Positions 6,309 to 13,653 of a stretch of DNA of 41,031 nt are shown piece after piece. Source of the DNA: CAZULF01 sp964621215 (GTDB taxonomy: Bacteria; Pseudomonadota; Gammaproteobacteria; UBA1113); the NCBI GenBank assembly GCA_964621215.1, contig CAZULF010000005.1, positions 1 through 41,031 of the forward strand, given 5' to 3'. Every line of letters starts with the position of its first letter. The first letter of the stretch is position 1. The notes below the pieces were generated by a model that was given only the letters and a program-made list of their open reading frames with translations, had not been told where the DNA came from and ran no database searches. The translations under genes and the position numbers were made by a program.

Positions 6309-8939
6309 CTACGTTTTAGCAGTTCCTGGACCTGGACGATGCGATGGTCCAGAATCGTTTGCTGATTGCGGCTTGCTGACAACATTCCCACGTAGAGGTC
6401 CGGCCGCTGGAGTACTACGAAAAGCTTGTAAATCCTTTATTTCCTCTGCTGTTAAAGCAACCACTTCAACGCCTACAGTTTTAGGCCTTGCAATTTTTGA
6501 TTGAGCTGAAGTATCAGAGATATGGGATGTTACGCCTTCAGTTACTGTTTGGGGTCGAGCGCCCACTTTTCTTTGGCCCACATTGTCATATCTCACCTCT
6601 TCGGTTAGGGCAATTTTTCTTGATGTAGCATCAGCACCTGTTCTAATACGGGCGGCTTGCTGAGATGCAGCTGTTTGTTTAGCTGTTTGTACTTCTTTAC
6701 GATGGGCAGCTTCATGTGTGCCAAGCCAGAGAGCTGCTGTCACGCCAGTGCCTAAGGTGACTGCACCAGCAACTAACAATGGTAATCCTCCTAGCACTAC
6801 GTTACTTGCTACGAAAGCGAGCCCGCCAACGACAGCCAACGCTCCCCAACCTAAACGTTGTTTCCAACCCCAATCAGAGACAGGCGCTACAATACGACTA
6901 GCTGTAGCTTCTTGTCGAAGCAAATGGCCTCGCAATGTTGGCTTCGTGCGCTCTTTGTCGTCCTCTAGTTTTTCTTCTGCCTGCATCTTCCTATAGGTCT
7001 CTTGTATCTTCGACATCTCGTTAACATATATTGGGTGCGTTCTTTGGTGCTCAGCCCACTCGTAATTTATCTGGCTCGTTTCTCTAAACAAATAAGCATC
7101 ACTTGCTTTTGTTGGAGGGGCAGAAGAGCGCCAATTTTCAGGATTTATGCAACTATCCAGAGATTCTAGATATTGCTTTTTCGTTTCTATGTAAGCTAGA
7201 TTATCTTCATCAGGTGCTGCTGGTGGTTGCATATTAAGATCATTACCAAAAAGCGAGCTTTTTAAACAGGCAACAGCCGTTGTTATATTGATAGCATTAG
7301 TAGTTATTTCCTGAATTTTTTGTTTTTCTAATTTTTGAATCTCTGGCCTTCTATTAAGGTCCGTCGTTTTATATTCCTGCGTTAGTCCGTTAGAAACTTC
7401 TTCAATTGTACCGAGTGCGATATATAACGAGTTAATATAGTTATTAGCTTGATCGAAGCACCCTCTATAAGTGTCTTTCACCAGAGAGCTTATTTCCTCG
7501 AGGGTCGCTCCTGTACCGCAAATTTCTCGTGCTTCCTTGAATAGAGTCATTCCTAAGTTGTTAATTTGATCAAAATCAATTTCTCTAGCAGCGAGAATTG
7601 CACTAATATTTTCTTGAACTGCAGTTTCTGGAATAGCCTTTCGTAGTGCTACAATTTGTGCATTGTATTTTTGATGACCAGAGACCGTTCGTCCTTCGCT
7701 TTGGCGTTCCATTAGCCTATTAACCTTTTCATCTATACTGACATCTAGTGAAACAGACTTCTTACTTAATAATTCAGTTAAAATGGCTTTTTGTTGATCT
7801 TCAGATAAGTCGGATTTAAGATAAATTTCTCTATGTTCGTCATTCTTATCTAGGGTTCCGAAATAGAATGAGATGGTGGCATTAGGGTAATTTCTTTGTG
7901 CGGATGTTTGAATTGACGTCATTTCTTGTGCGAGTTGCGCTGATATGTAATCATCTTTTGGCAAAACTATTTTAGTATAATCATGAACAGGTTCATAATT
8001 TGGCTCTTCACCTTCCTTAAAGTTTTGTTCACGTTTCCAAGCTTCATATTCGGTAGGTTTTGTCGTTTTAAACTTTAACTTCCATTGCTCAAAACGGTCC
8101 TTAGCTCCTTGAAATTCTTGCTGTTGTTTTTCAAAATAAAGAGTTAGCGTCTTCCCTAAATTACTTTGTTGAAGCATCGACTCAAACTCTTCAACAGAAC
8201 TTGTGAGTGGCTGCTCTGATACAATGATCGTAGGCTCAGGTTCATAAAAAGAGGTTATGCCGCGGCTTAGATCCATGAGTTCAGCAAGGACTTTTTGTAC
8301 ATGAGTTTCGTCGGTAGATGGAAATCCAGTTAAGAAGCAACATAAAATCCTTTCTTTTTCTATTTGTGTTAGATCTTCGCTCAAGTAAATCTCACTGATG
8401 CCATGAGTTTTATTATATGAACAATAGGCAGCAATATGTTCTTGGGGTATTTCGTTTACGGCATATTTTTCTTGTTCGCCAAAATATTTAGAATCTGCAA
8501 CCTCTTGAGAATAAATGTTTACAGAACCGTCGTTCTTTTTGTCCTGAATGCAATAAAGCCAACCGTTCTCATCCTTGGACTCAGAAGCTGCGGCACTTGC
8601 TACAACAGCCGATTGATGTAAAGGAATAAGAGCACTCGTGCGTTCACCCTGACTGTGAAATTGTCTGACTTGGAGTTTCCTGTAATCTTGTACCTGCTCT
8701 TTTTGTTCTGCTGGTGGCGAGTCGCTTGGCTTAGCCGCCAGTAGTTTATGATGCCGTTGAATAGCGGCAGGTGTCGCCTCAGGTCTTCCGTGTACGCCAT
8801 AAAAAGAAAAACCGTCTAGTTTTTCATTCATCTCTTTCTTGATTTGCAGGAGCATGCTCACATCTTCCGGATTCATGGAAGTCAAGCGAGTCCCTCTTAA
8901 CTTATTGGGAACTGAAATTTTAGTATATTCACCACTCAT
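6309..8939 (-). CDS. Large paralogue of the ART-like protein, degenerate catalytic site, membrane hairpin; putative effector
   Basis: A protein of 876 residues from the ATG at 8939; the ATG at 8948 sits directly against the AAGAGG ribosome site, which is well spaced for 8939. Residues 1-220 align with the neighbour (YTKISVP, LLAAKP, NGWLYCI, SEIYLSEDL). Glu155-Gln-Glu157 in GEQEKYAVNEIP matches cholera toxin, but the NAD-binding Arg is Tyr47 and the STS-like Ser positions are Pro106 and His108, so catalysis is doubtful. Residues 317-393 restart with DYTKIVLP and SFYFGT and then jump to EIYLKSDLSEDQQKAIL: a second module lacking its core. Residues 400-665 are mostly helical and charged. At 689-741 lie DWGWKQRLG and two hydrophobic segments, then a polar Pro/Ser-rich tail. 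It lies 120 bases upstream of the smaller gene, and each has its own PmrA-like box. Confidence 0.65.
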   Translation of the reverse strand: MSGEYTKISVPNKLRGTRLTSMNPEDVSMLLQIKKEMNEKLDGFSFYGVHGRPEATPAAIQRHHKLLAAKPSDSPPAEQKEQVQDYRKLQVRQFHSQGERTSALIPLHQSAVVASAAASESKDENGWLYCIQDKKNDGSVNIYSQEVADSKYFGEQEKYAVNEIPQEHIAAYCSYNKTHGISEIYLSEDLTQIEKERILCCFLTGFPSTDETHVQKVLAELMDLSRGITSFYEPEPTIIVSEQPLTSSVEEFESMLQQSNLGKTLTLYFEKQQQEFQGAKDRFEQWKLKFKTTKPTEYEAWKREQNFKEGEEPNYEPVHDYTKIVLPKDDYISAQLAQEMTSIQTSAQRNYPNATISFYFGTLDKNDEHREIYLKSDLSEDQQKAILTELLSKKSVSLDVSIDEKVNRLMERQSEGRTVSGHQKYNAQIVALRKAIPETAVQENISAILAAREIDFDQINNLGMTLFKEAREICGTGATLEEISSLVKDTYRGCFDQANNYINSLYIALGTIEEVSNGLTQEYKTTDLNRRPEIQKLEKQKIQEITTNAINITTAVACLKSSLFGNDLNMQPPAAPDEDNLAYIETKKQYLESLDSCINPENWRSSAPPTKASDAYLFRETSQINYEWAEHQRTHPIYVNEMSKIQETYRKMQAEEKLEDDKERTKPTLRGHLLRQEATASRIVAPVSDWGWKQRLGWGALAVVGGLAFVASNVVLGGLPLLVAGAVTLGTGVTAALWLGTHEAAHRKEVQTAKQTAASQQAARIRTGADATSRKIALTEEVRYDNVGQRKVGARPQTVTEGVTSHISDTSAQSKIARPKTVGVEVVALTAEEIKDLQAFRSTPAAGPLRGNVVSKPQSANDSGPSHRPGPGTAKT

Positions 8940-8987
8940 GTTTGGCATCCTCTTAAAGGCAATATCTAACCCTATTATTATACTACT

Positions 8988-9027
8988 AATATAGATTTTA
9001 GCTCATAAACATTAAGGAAAGATTAAA
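8988..9027 (-). promoter_or_regulatory. PmrA-box-like tandem repeat and -10 of the large ART paralogue
   Basis: On the minus strand TTTAATCTT (9027-9019), two bases, CTTAATGTT (9016-9008) form an 11-bp-period direct repeat; the halves match cTTAATatT at seven and eight of nine positions. A TATATT hexamer (8993-8988) follows after 14 bases. A perfect TATAAT (8982-8977) lies further downstream and could be an alternative -10. The arrangement resembles that of the paralogue at 6215-6252. Confidence 0.55.
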
Positions 9028-9090
9028 GATCGAGAAATAGTTAAGTTTTCCTTGGCTTGCTTAAGGTGAGGTCAAAAAATACACAGTCTA

Positions 9091-9119
9091 TACACAAGCT
9101 CGCTGCCTTATGTTAGAAT
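9091..9119 (+). promoter_or_regulatory. Possible promoter of the coiled-coil orphan
   Basis: TACACA (9091-9096), a 17-base spacer and TAGAAT (9114-9119) give four and five matches to the sigma-70 hexamers. The start codon at 9161 lies about 40 bases downstream. Confidence 0.4.
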
Positions 9120-9160
9120 GGGCTTGTTTTTGAGTCGATTGAATAGGACTTAGGGATATT

Positions 9161-10150
9161 ATGGCACATACTTTTCCATATAATGAAATAGTATTAAAGC
9201 GATTAGCGGAGCGGCAGATGGTACTTCTTAGATGTCGAAACGCTATGCAACACGCAGCTCACTATGTTTTTTTTGATGTTTATTTGAAAGCGCTACAAGT
9301 CGGAAGGCCTTATTCTATACCGCAAAATATTGATGAGATTATAGCATTACCAATCATAAACCAGAATTTACCTTTAGTAGAGCAAATAAATTGTCGTGAT
9401 TGGTACGATAGTATGCAAGAGATCTTTCCTTTGAAGCCGACAATGGTTAAGCAGTTTATGGAATGTAGTTTTTTCTTTGCCTGGAAGCGTTATTTTATTG
9501 ACCAATGGGAATCAGAATGGGAGTTGAAAAATACTCCAATTATGTGCAATAATTTGCATCAAGAGATGAATTCATTACAAAGTCTAAATAAACAGCCTGA
9601 GATAGATGTGGGCCAGAGCACTCTAGCTCAAATCGTAAAAAACATTGCAAAACTTAAAAAATTTATTGAGGAATATAGCGATGGTCAAATAATGACGCGA
9701 GAGTACCGAAGTCAGGCAAAGGAGCTTAAAAATGAGCTATTCGTTCTAACAAATTCAATGACAAAAGAGCAACATGAGGAATATCAAACACAGATAGATA
9801 AGCTCGAGGAGGAACTGCAAACGAAACAAGAGGTGCTTACGGTGCAGATAGATTTTCTGCTGAAAAGAATGGCAAGGATGAAAAAAGAAGAGCTAGGTAG
9901 AAAAGAAATCAGCATCGATGATAGCCAAGCAGCATCCATAATGAAATACCGAGGTAAGATAGCAGCATTGGAGGTATTGGATGAAGAGTTACTATTTTCA
10001 GTATTGTCCCAAGCTTTATTGAAACATCCATTCATAGATTTACTTAACAATAAAGACCACGAACAAAACATGCCAGCACCACAATCTCTTGATATACCCC
10101 CACCGCCTTTTGAGCCAACATCGTCATTCCTAGCGCCGGGCTCCCGGTAA
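9161..10150 (+). CDS. Coiled-coil orphan protein, putative effector
   Basis: A protein of 329 residues that I do not recognise. It has no signal peptide or obvious membrane segment. Residues 1-130 are rich in aromatic and hydrophobic residues (HYVFFDVYLKAL, CSFFFAWKRYFIDQW). Residues 150-250 are strongly helical and charged with heptad-like spacing (LAQIVKNIAKLKKFIEEY, IDKLEEELQTKQEVL), as in a coiled coil. The C-terminus is Pro-rich (DIPPPPFEPTSS). The last eight codons before TAA, ending FLAPGSR, lie inside a palindromic repeat (10123-10194), so the original end may be lost. It is divergent from the large ART-like gene and could belong to the same accessory block; being an effector is only inferred from size, composition and neighbourhood. 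Confidence 0.6.
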   Translation: MAHTFPYNEIVLKRLAERQMVLLRCRNAMQHAAHYVFFDVYLKALQVGRPYSIPQNIDEIIALPIINQNLPLVEQINCRDWYDSMQEIFPLKPTMVKQFMECSFFFAWKRYFIDQWESEWELKNTPIMCNNLHQEMNSLQSLNKQPEIDVGQSTLAQIVKNIAKLKKFIEEYSDGQIMTREYRSQAKELKNELFVLTNSMTKEQHEEYQTQIDKLEEELQTKQEVLTVQIDFLLKRMARMKKEELGRKEISIDDSQAASIMKYRGKIAALEVLDEELLFSVLSQALLKHPFIDLLNNKDHEQNMPAPQSLDIPPPPFEPTSSFLAPGSR

Positions 10151-10194
10151 TAGCAAGCTTTACTATTTTGGGAGTCACAGTGCTCGGAATTACA
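10123..10194. repeat. Palindromic element between two convergent genes
   Basis: Outer arms GTCATTCC (10123-10130) and GGAATTAC (10187-10194) pair with one mismatch and continue imperfectly to CTCCC (10141-10145) and GGGAG (10170-10174). The left arm encodes the end of the coiled-coil orphan; the right end is 8 bases from the guaC stop. A decayed relative lies upstream of hfq, near 4066-4110. Confidence 0.55.
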
Positions 10195-10201
10195 GGATGT
10201 C

Positions 10202-11203
10202 CTACCGATGCTTTCTCACAAATGTTGTGCGTTTCGTTAAATGTTTTAACGTGCTTGCGCCTACGTAGGTGCAAGTTGAGCGTAATCCGCCTAACACACT
10301 TTTTACTGTTTCTTCGATAGAACCTTTGTAAGGTACTTTCATGGTAGCGCCTTCTGATGCGCGATATTCTGCTACGCCGCCATAATATTTTTTCATTGCG
10401 GTGTCGGAGCTCATGCCGTAAAACAATTTGAATTTCTTGCCATCTTCTTCCACTAATTCGCCGCCTGACTCATCATGGCCAGCAAACATTCCGCCTAACA
10501 TGACAAAATCCGCTCCGCCAGCGAAAGCTTTTGCCACGTCGCCTGGTTCACGGCAGCCGCCATCGGCAATGATATGCCCGCCTAAACCGTGTGCGGCATC
10601 AGCGCACTCGATAATGGCAGATAATTGCGGATAACCCACGCCAGTCATCATACGTGTTGTGCAAGCAGAGCCCGGGCCGATACCAACTTTTACAATATCC
10701 GCGCCCGCTAAGATCAATTCTTGTGTCATATCCCCGGTGACGACATTACCGGCAATCAATACTTTGTCAGGGAAGGTTGTTCGCACGCGTTTGATGTAAC
10801 TCATAAACATTTCCGTGTAGCCATTGGCGACATCAACACAAATAACGGATAACTTGTCGCCAAAACGCGACATGATTTGGCTTAGTTTTGCGAAATCTTC
10901 ATCACTGGTGCCGGTGGTGGTCACAATATTGGAAGACAAATCTTGCGACGCATAATCTTCAATTGTGTAAAATTTGTGTAGACAGGTCAGCATTTCATAA
11001 CGGCCTAACACCTTGGCAATCTCGAAGGTACCAGACGTATCCATATTACTGGCCATGACTGGTACGCAACGCAGTCCGTGTGGGGAATGGCGGAAGGTAA
11101 AATCTCGTACGAGTGTAACTTCTTTGCGAGAGGTGAGAGTGCTGCGTTTAGGACAAATCAGGACATCGTTAAAATCGAGCTTAATTTCAGTTTCAATGCG
11201 CAT
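10202..11203 (-). CDS. guaC: GMP reductase
   Basis: Reduces GMP to IMP with NADPH, releasing ammonia, in purine salvage. The 333 residues follow the GuaC/IMPDH barrel: LDFNDVLICPKRSTL at the N-terminus, VPVMASNMDTSGTFEIAKVL, VDVANGYTEMF, LIAGNVVTGDMTQELI, the catalytic-Cys loop VKVGIGPGSACTTRMMTGVG, IIADGGCREPGDVAKAFAGG, and the flap FYGMSSDTAMKKYYGGVAEYRASEG. The enzyme is GuaC and not GuaB because it lacks CBS domains and has GuaC-type N-terminal and flap sequences. The C-terminus stops soon after LTKRTTFVR, about ten residues shorter than in E. coli GuaC, where a palindromic repeat begins. It lies convergent to the coiled-coil orphan. The start is fixed by MRIETEIKLDFNDV. Confidence 0.95.
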   Translation of the reverse strand: MRIETEIKLDFNDVLICPKRSTLTSRKEVTLVRDFTFRHSPHGLRCVPVMASNMDTSGTFEIAKVLGRYEMLTCLHKFYTIEDYASQDLSSNIVTTTGTSDEDFAKLSQIMSRFGDKLSVICVDVANGYTEMFMSYIKRVRTTFPDKVLIAGNVVTGDMTQELILAGADIVKVGIGPGSACTTRMMTGVGYPQLSAIIECADAAHGLGGHIIADGGCREPGDVAKAFAGGADFVMLGGMFAGHDESGGELVEEDGKKFKLFYGMSSDTAMKKYYGGVAEYRASEGATMKVPYKGSIEETVKSVLGGLRSTCTYVGASTLKHLTKRTTFVRKHR

Positions 11204-11385
11204 TATAACAACCTTAATGAGTTAATATGTGTGCAAAATGTTAGCATAAACAACCGAGCTTGTACATTCTGCCAGACGGGTTTGGTGAATTATATCGTTT
11301 AAAGGCAACAATATGAACTTTTACTTGCGGAGAGGGCATAGTCTTTGCGAAAATGGGTTCGGTCTTTAATTTGGAGTATTATGTT

Positions 11386-12555
11386 ATGGCTTGGAACGAG
11401 CCCGGTGGAAATCAAAATAAGCCCGATCCCTGGGGCGGTGGGAAGAAACCTACGCCGCCAGATTTAAATGTGATCTGGCAAGAGCTGAAAAAAAAGTGGC
11501 AACAGTTTCGTGGTCGTTTACCTAAAAAACCGGGTCCACGTTGGGGACGTCTAGGCGTTTTTATTTCGCGCTATGGCCATTATGCTTTCCCCGCACTATT
11601 GCTTGTTATTTGGTTGGCGACCGGTATTACTTCAGTAGATATTGGAGAAGAGGCAGTCGTACTCCAGTTAGGCAAATATCATAAGACGCTGGGTGCGGGC
11701 ATGCATTGGGTGCCTCCCTTGGTTGATAAAACCTATATTGTCGACAAGCAACAAATTAATACTATTAATTTAAGTGGTAATCTTGTTACCAACGACAAAC
11801 AAGTTTTAGTGATCACCTTGAATGTGCAATATCGCATTGCTAACGCGCAAGCCTATTTATTTGCCATGGCGGATCCGGTGCAAAGTTTGGAAGATGCTAT
11901 AGCGAGTGTGACTAACCAAACTATTGGCAGACAAACTGCAGCAGCATTACTCAGTGAATCACACCAAACATTAAGCACACAATTAACTACAGGACTGAAT
12001 CAATCATTGCCCGCACAACTTGATGGTTTAGTGATTACGGATGTATCGGTGCAAGCATTAAATGTTCCATCTGCTGTAGCGGATGCACATTCAAATGTAT
12101 TAAAAGCACAACAAGATAATCAGCAAGTGATACAAAGCGCGAAAGAATCAGCGAGCCAAACTTTGTCACAAATGCAAATTCGCACACAACGTTTGTTGGC
12201 TGATGCACGCGCCTATCAACAAAAAGTGGTGATAAAAGCAGAAGGTAATACGGCCAGATATTTAGCCTTGTTACCAGAATACCAGCAAAATCCTAGTGCA
12301 ACACGCAATCGATTATATGTTGATTCGATGCAAAATGTATTGAGCAAAATGACCAAAATTTTTGTGGATGTACCAGCGAATAGCGGGTTACAAATTACGA
12401 TTCCACCGCTGCCGGCTCAACCCGGGACAGAAAAGTCTGCGATATTAGAAATGAGTAATACTCAAACTAACACAGCCGAAGAAGAAGCCGATGAAACAGA
12501 GTCGACAACGACAGAAAAGATACCGGGTTACGGTAATCCCTCAAATTCATATTAA
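11386..12555 (+). CDS. hflK: FtsH protease modulator HflK
   Basis: A protein of 389 residues. Start chosen at 11386 (MAWNEPGGN, the usual HflK beginning, with GGAG nine bases upstream); an in-frame ATG at 11353 would add eleven residues. A Gly/Pro-rich cytoplasmic N-terminus is followed by one membrane segment near residues 60-80 (PALLLVIWLATGI) and an SPFH/band-7 domain (VDIGEEAVVLQLGKYHKTLG, GMHWVPPLVDK), then a long helical stretch and an acidic Thr/Glu-rich C-terminus. HflK and HflC form a cage around FtsH in the inner membrane and limit its access to membrane substrates. It is the first gene of a plus-strand run hflK-hflC-DUF2065-purA that follows conserved gammaproteobacterial order, with hflC beginning 15 bases after its stop. 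Confidence 0.95.
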   Translation: MAWNEPGGNQNKPDPWGGGKKPTPPDLNVIWQELKKKWQQFRGRLPKKPGPRWGRLGVFISRYGHYAFPALLLVIWLATGITSVDIGEEAVVLQLGKYHKTLGAGMHWVPPLVDKTYIVDKQQINTINLSGNLVTNDKQVLVITLNVQYRIANAQAYLFAMADPVQSLEDAIASVTNQTIGRQTAAALLSESHQTLSTQLTTGLNQSLPAQLDGLVITDVSVQALNVPSAVADAHSNVLKAQQDNQQVIQSAKESASQTLSQMQIRTQRLLADARAYQQKVVIKAEGNTARYLALLPEYQQNPSATRNRLYVDSMQNVLSKMTKIFVDVPANSGLQITIPPLPAQPGTEKSAILEMSNTQTNTAEEEADETESTTTEKIPGYGNPSNSY

Positions 12556-12570
12556 AGTGGAGTGGTAGTA

Positions 12571-13416
12571 ATGCCTAAACGTATTTGGAGTCTGACGATT
12601 ATTGTCGTTGTTGTAGCAGCGTTAACATCGTCGATTTTTACTGTGAAAGAGAGAAAACAGGCGTTATTGTTTCAAATGGGACATTTGAAAACGCAACATA
12701 ATGGCCAGATCAACATTTTGCAACCAGGCTTACATATTAAATGGCCTTTTATCGAGAAAGCCTATCAGTTTGATATGAAGATCCAATCATTGCCATTGAA
12801 TGTGCCTGCACGAATTAGTGGTTCTAGTTTAGAAGGAACTGCCGAATATGTTGTGTTATGGGAAATTAGTAATTTACCCCTGTTTTATCAACGTACGGGA
12901 GATAATTGGCAGCAAGCAAACACCTTGCTAACACAAACCTTACGTGGACATTTAGAGCTTGCCCCCGATAAATGGAATAACATGATTGGTAATGAACAAG
13001 CATCAAAATTGGGTGCGGAATTAGGTGTTAATATTATTTCAATTCAATATAAAGGTTTGGCATTATCTCAAAACTCGTTGAAGACGGTATATCAAATGAT
13101 GAGTGACTTGCAGGAGCAGCAAGCAAAACGTTTGCGAGTTGATGGAAAGCTCGAAGCCGATAAAGTTATTAATGATGCGCAAACACAGGCAGAAATTATC
13201 TTGGCGCAAGCGCAATCCGATGCGAGTAAATTACATGCGGATGGTGACGCCCAAGCTGCAAAAATATATTCCGATGCTTATAGTAAAGATCCGGAGTTTT
13301 ATGCGTTTTTGATTAGCTTACAAGCCTACGCCAAAACGTTTACTGACAAAAAAGATGTTATTGTGTTAACACCGACGATGCAGTTTTTTAATTATTTTAA
13401 CCAACCGCAGAAATAG
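12571..13416 (+). CDS. hflC: FtsH protease modulator HflC
   Basis: A protein of 281 residues from the ATG at 12571 with GGAG eight bases upstream; a GTG at 12562 is in frame but lies inside that site. An N-terminal membrane segment (WSLTIIVVVVAALTSSIFTV) precedes the SPFH domain (KERKQALLFQMGHLKT, ILQPGLHIKWPFIEKAYQFD). A long Ala/Gln/Asp-rich helix follows (KLEADKVINDAQTQAEIILA), then the C-terminal segment FYAFLISLQAYAKTFTDKKDVIVLTPTMQFFNYF, which is typical of HflC. Partner of HflK in the FtsH-regulating complex. Confidence 0.95.
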   Translation: MPKRIWSLTIIVVVVAALTSSIFTVKERKQALLFQMGHLKTQHNGQINILQPGLHIKWPFIEKAYQFDMKIQSLPLNVPARISGSSLEGTAEYVVLWEISNLPLFYQRTGDNWQQANTLLTQTLRGHLELAPDKWNNMIGNEQASKLGAELGVNIISIQYKGLALSQNSLKTVYQMMSDLQEQQAKRLRVDGKLEADKVINDAQTQAEIILAQAQSDASKLHADGDAQAAKIYSDAYSKDPEFYAFLISLQAYAKTFTDKKDVIVLTPTMQFFNYFNQPQK

Positions 13417-13434
13417 TATAGAGGAAAAGAGAAT

Positions 13435-13635
13435 ATGTTGTGGCAGGATTTTGTAGCCGCCGTCGCATTGGTTCTGGTTATTGAAGGATTTTTGCCATTC
13501 TTGTCGCCCTCACGCTGGCGGCGTATAGCAATGAATATGATTTCACAACACGACTCAGTATTACGGATTATTGGTTTTGTTTGCATGGTAGCGGGCGCTG
13601 TGATTTTGACGGTATTGCACCGTTATTTTAATTAA
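13435..13635 (+). CDS. DUF2065 family small membrane protein (YjeT-like)
   Basis: A protein of 66 residues with two membrane segments (FVAAVALVLVIEGFLPFL and VLRIIGFVCMVAGAVILTVLH) around a short basic loop (SPSRWRR), the pattern of the DUF2065/YjeT family. As in E. coli, it lies between hflC and purA, which supports the assignment. Its function is not established. The ribosome site is GAGG about 10 bases upstream. Confidence 0.9.
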   Translation: MLWQDFVAAVALVLVIEGFLPFLSPSRWRRIAMNMISQHDSVLRIIGFVCMVAGAVILTVLHRYFN

Positions 13636-13653
13636 AGAGAGAGAAAATAGTAA

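Noticed and set aside
9045..9065. PmrA-like repeat upstream of the coiled-coil orphan
   Set aside because: GTTAAGTTT and CTTGGCTTG have the right period, but the second half matches only four of nine positions and lies too far from the candidate -10.
11353..11385. Upstream ATG extending hflK by eleven residues
   Set aside because: HflK proteins begin MAWNEPGGN; the ATG at 11386 has GGAG at proper spacing and the upstream one does not.
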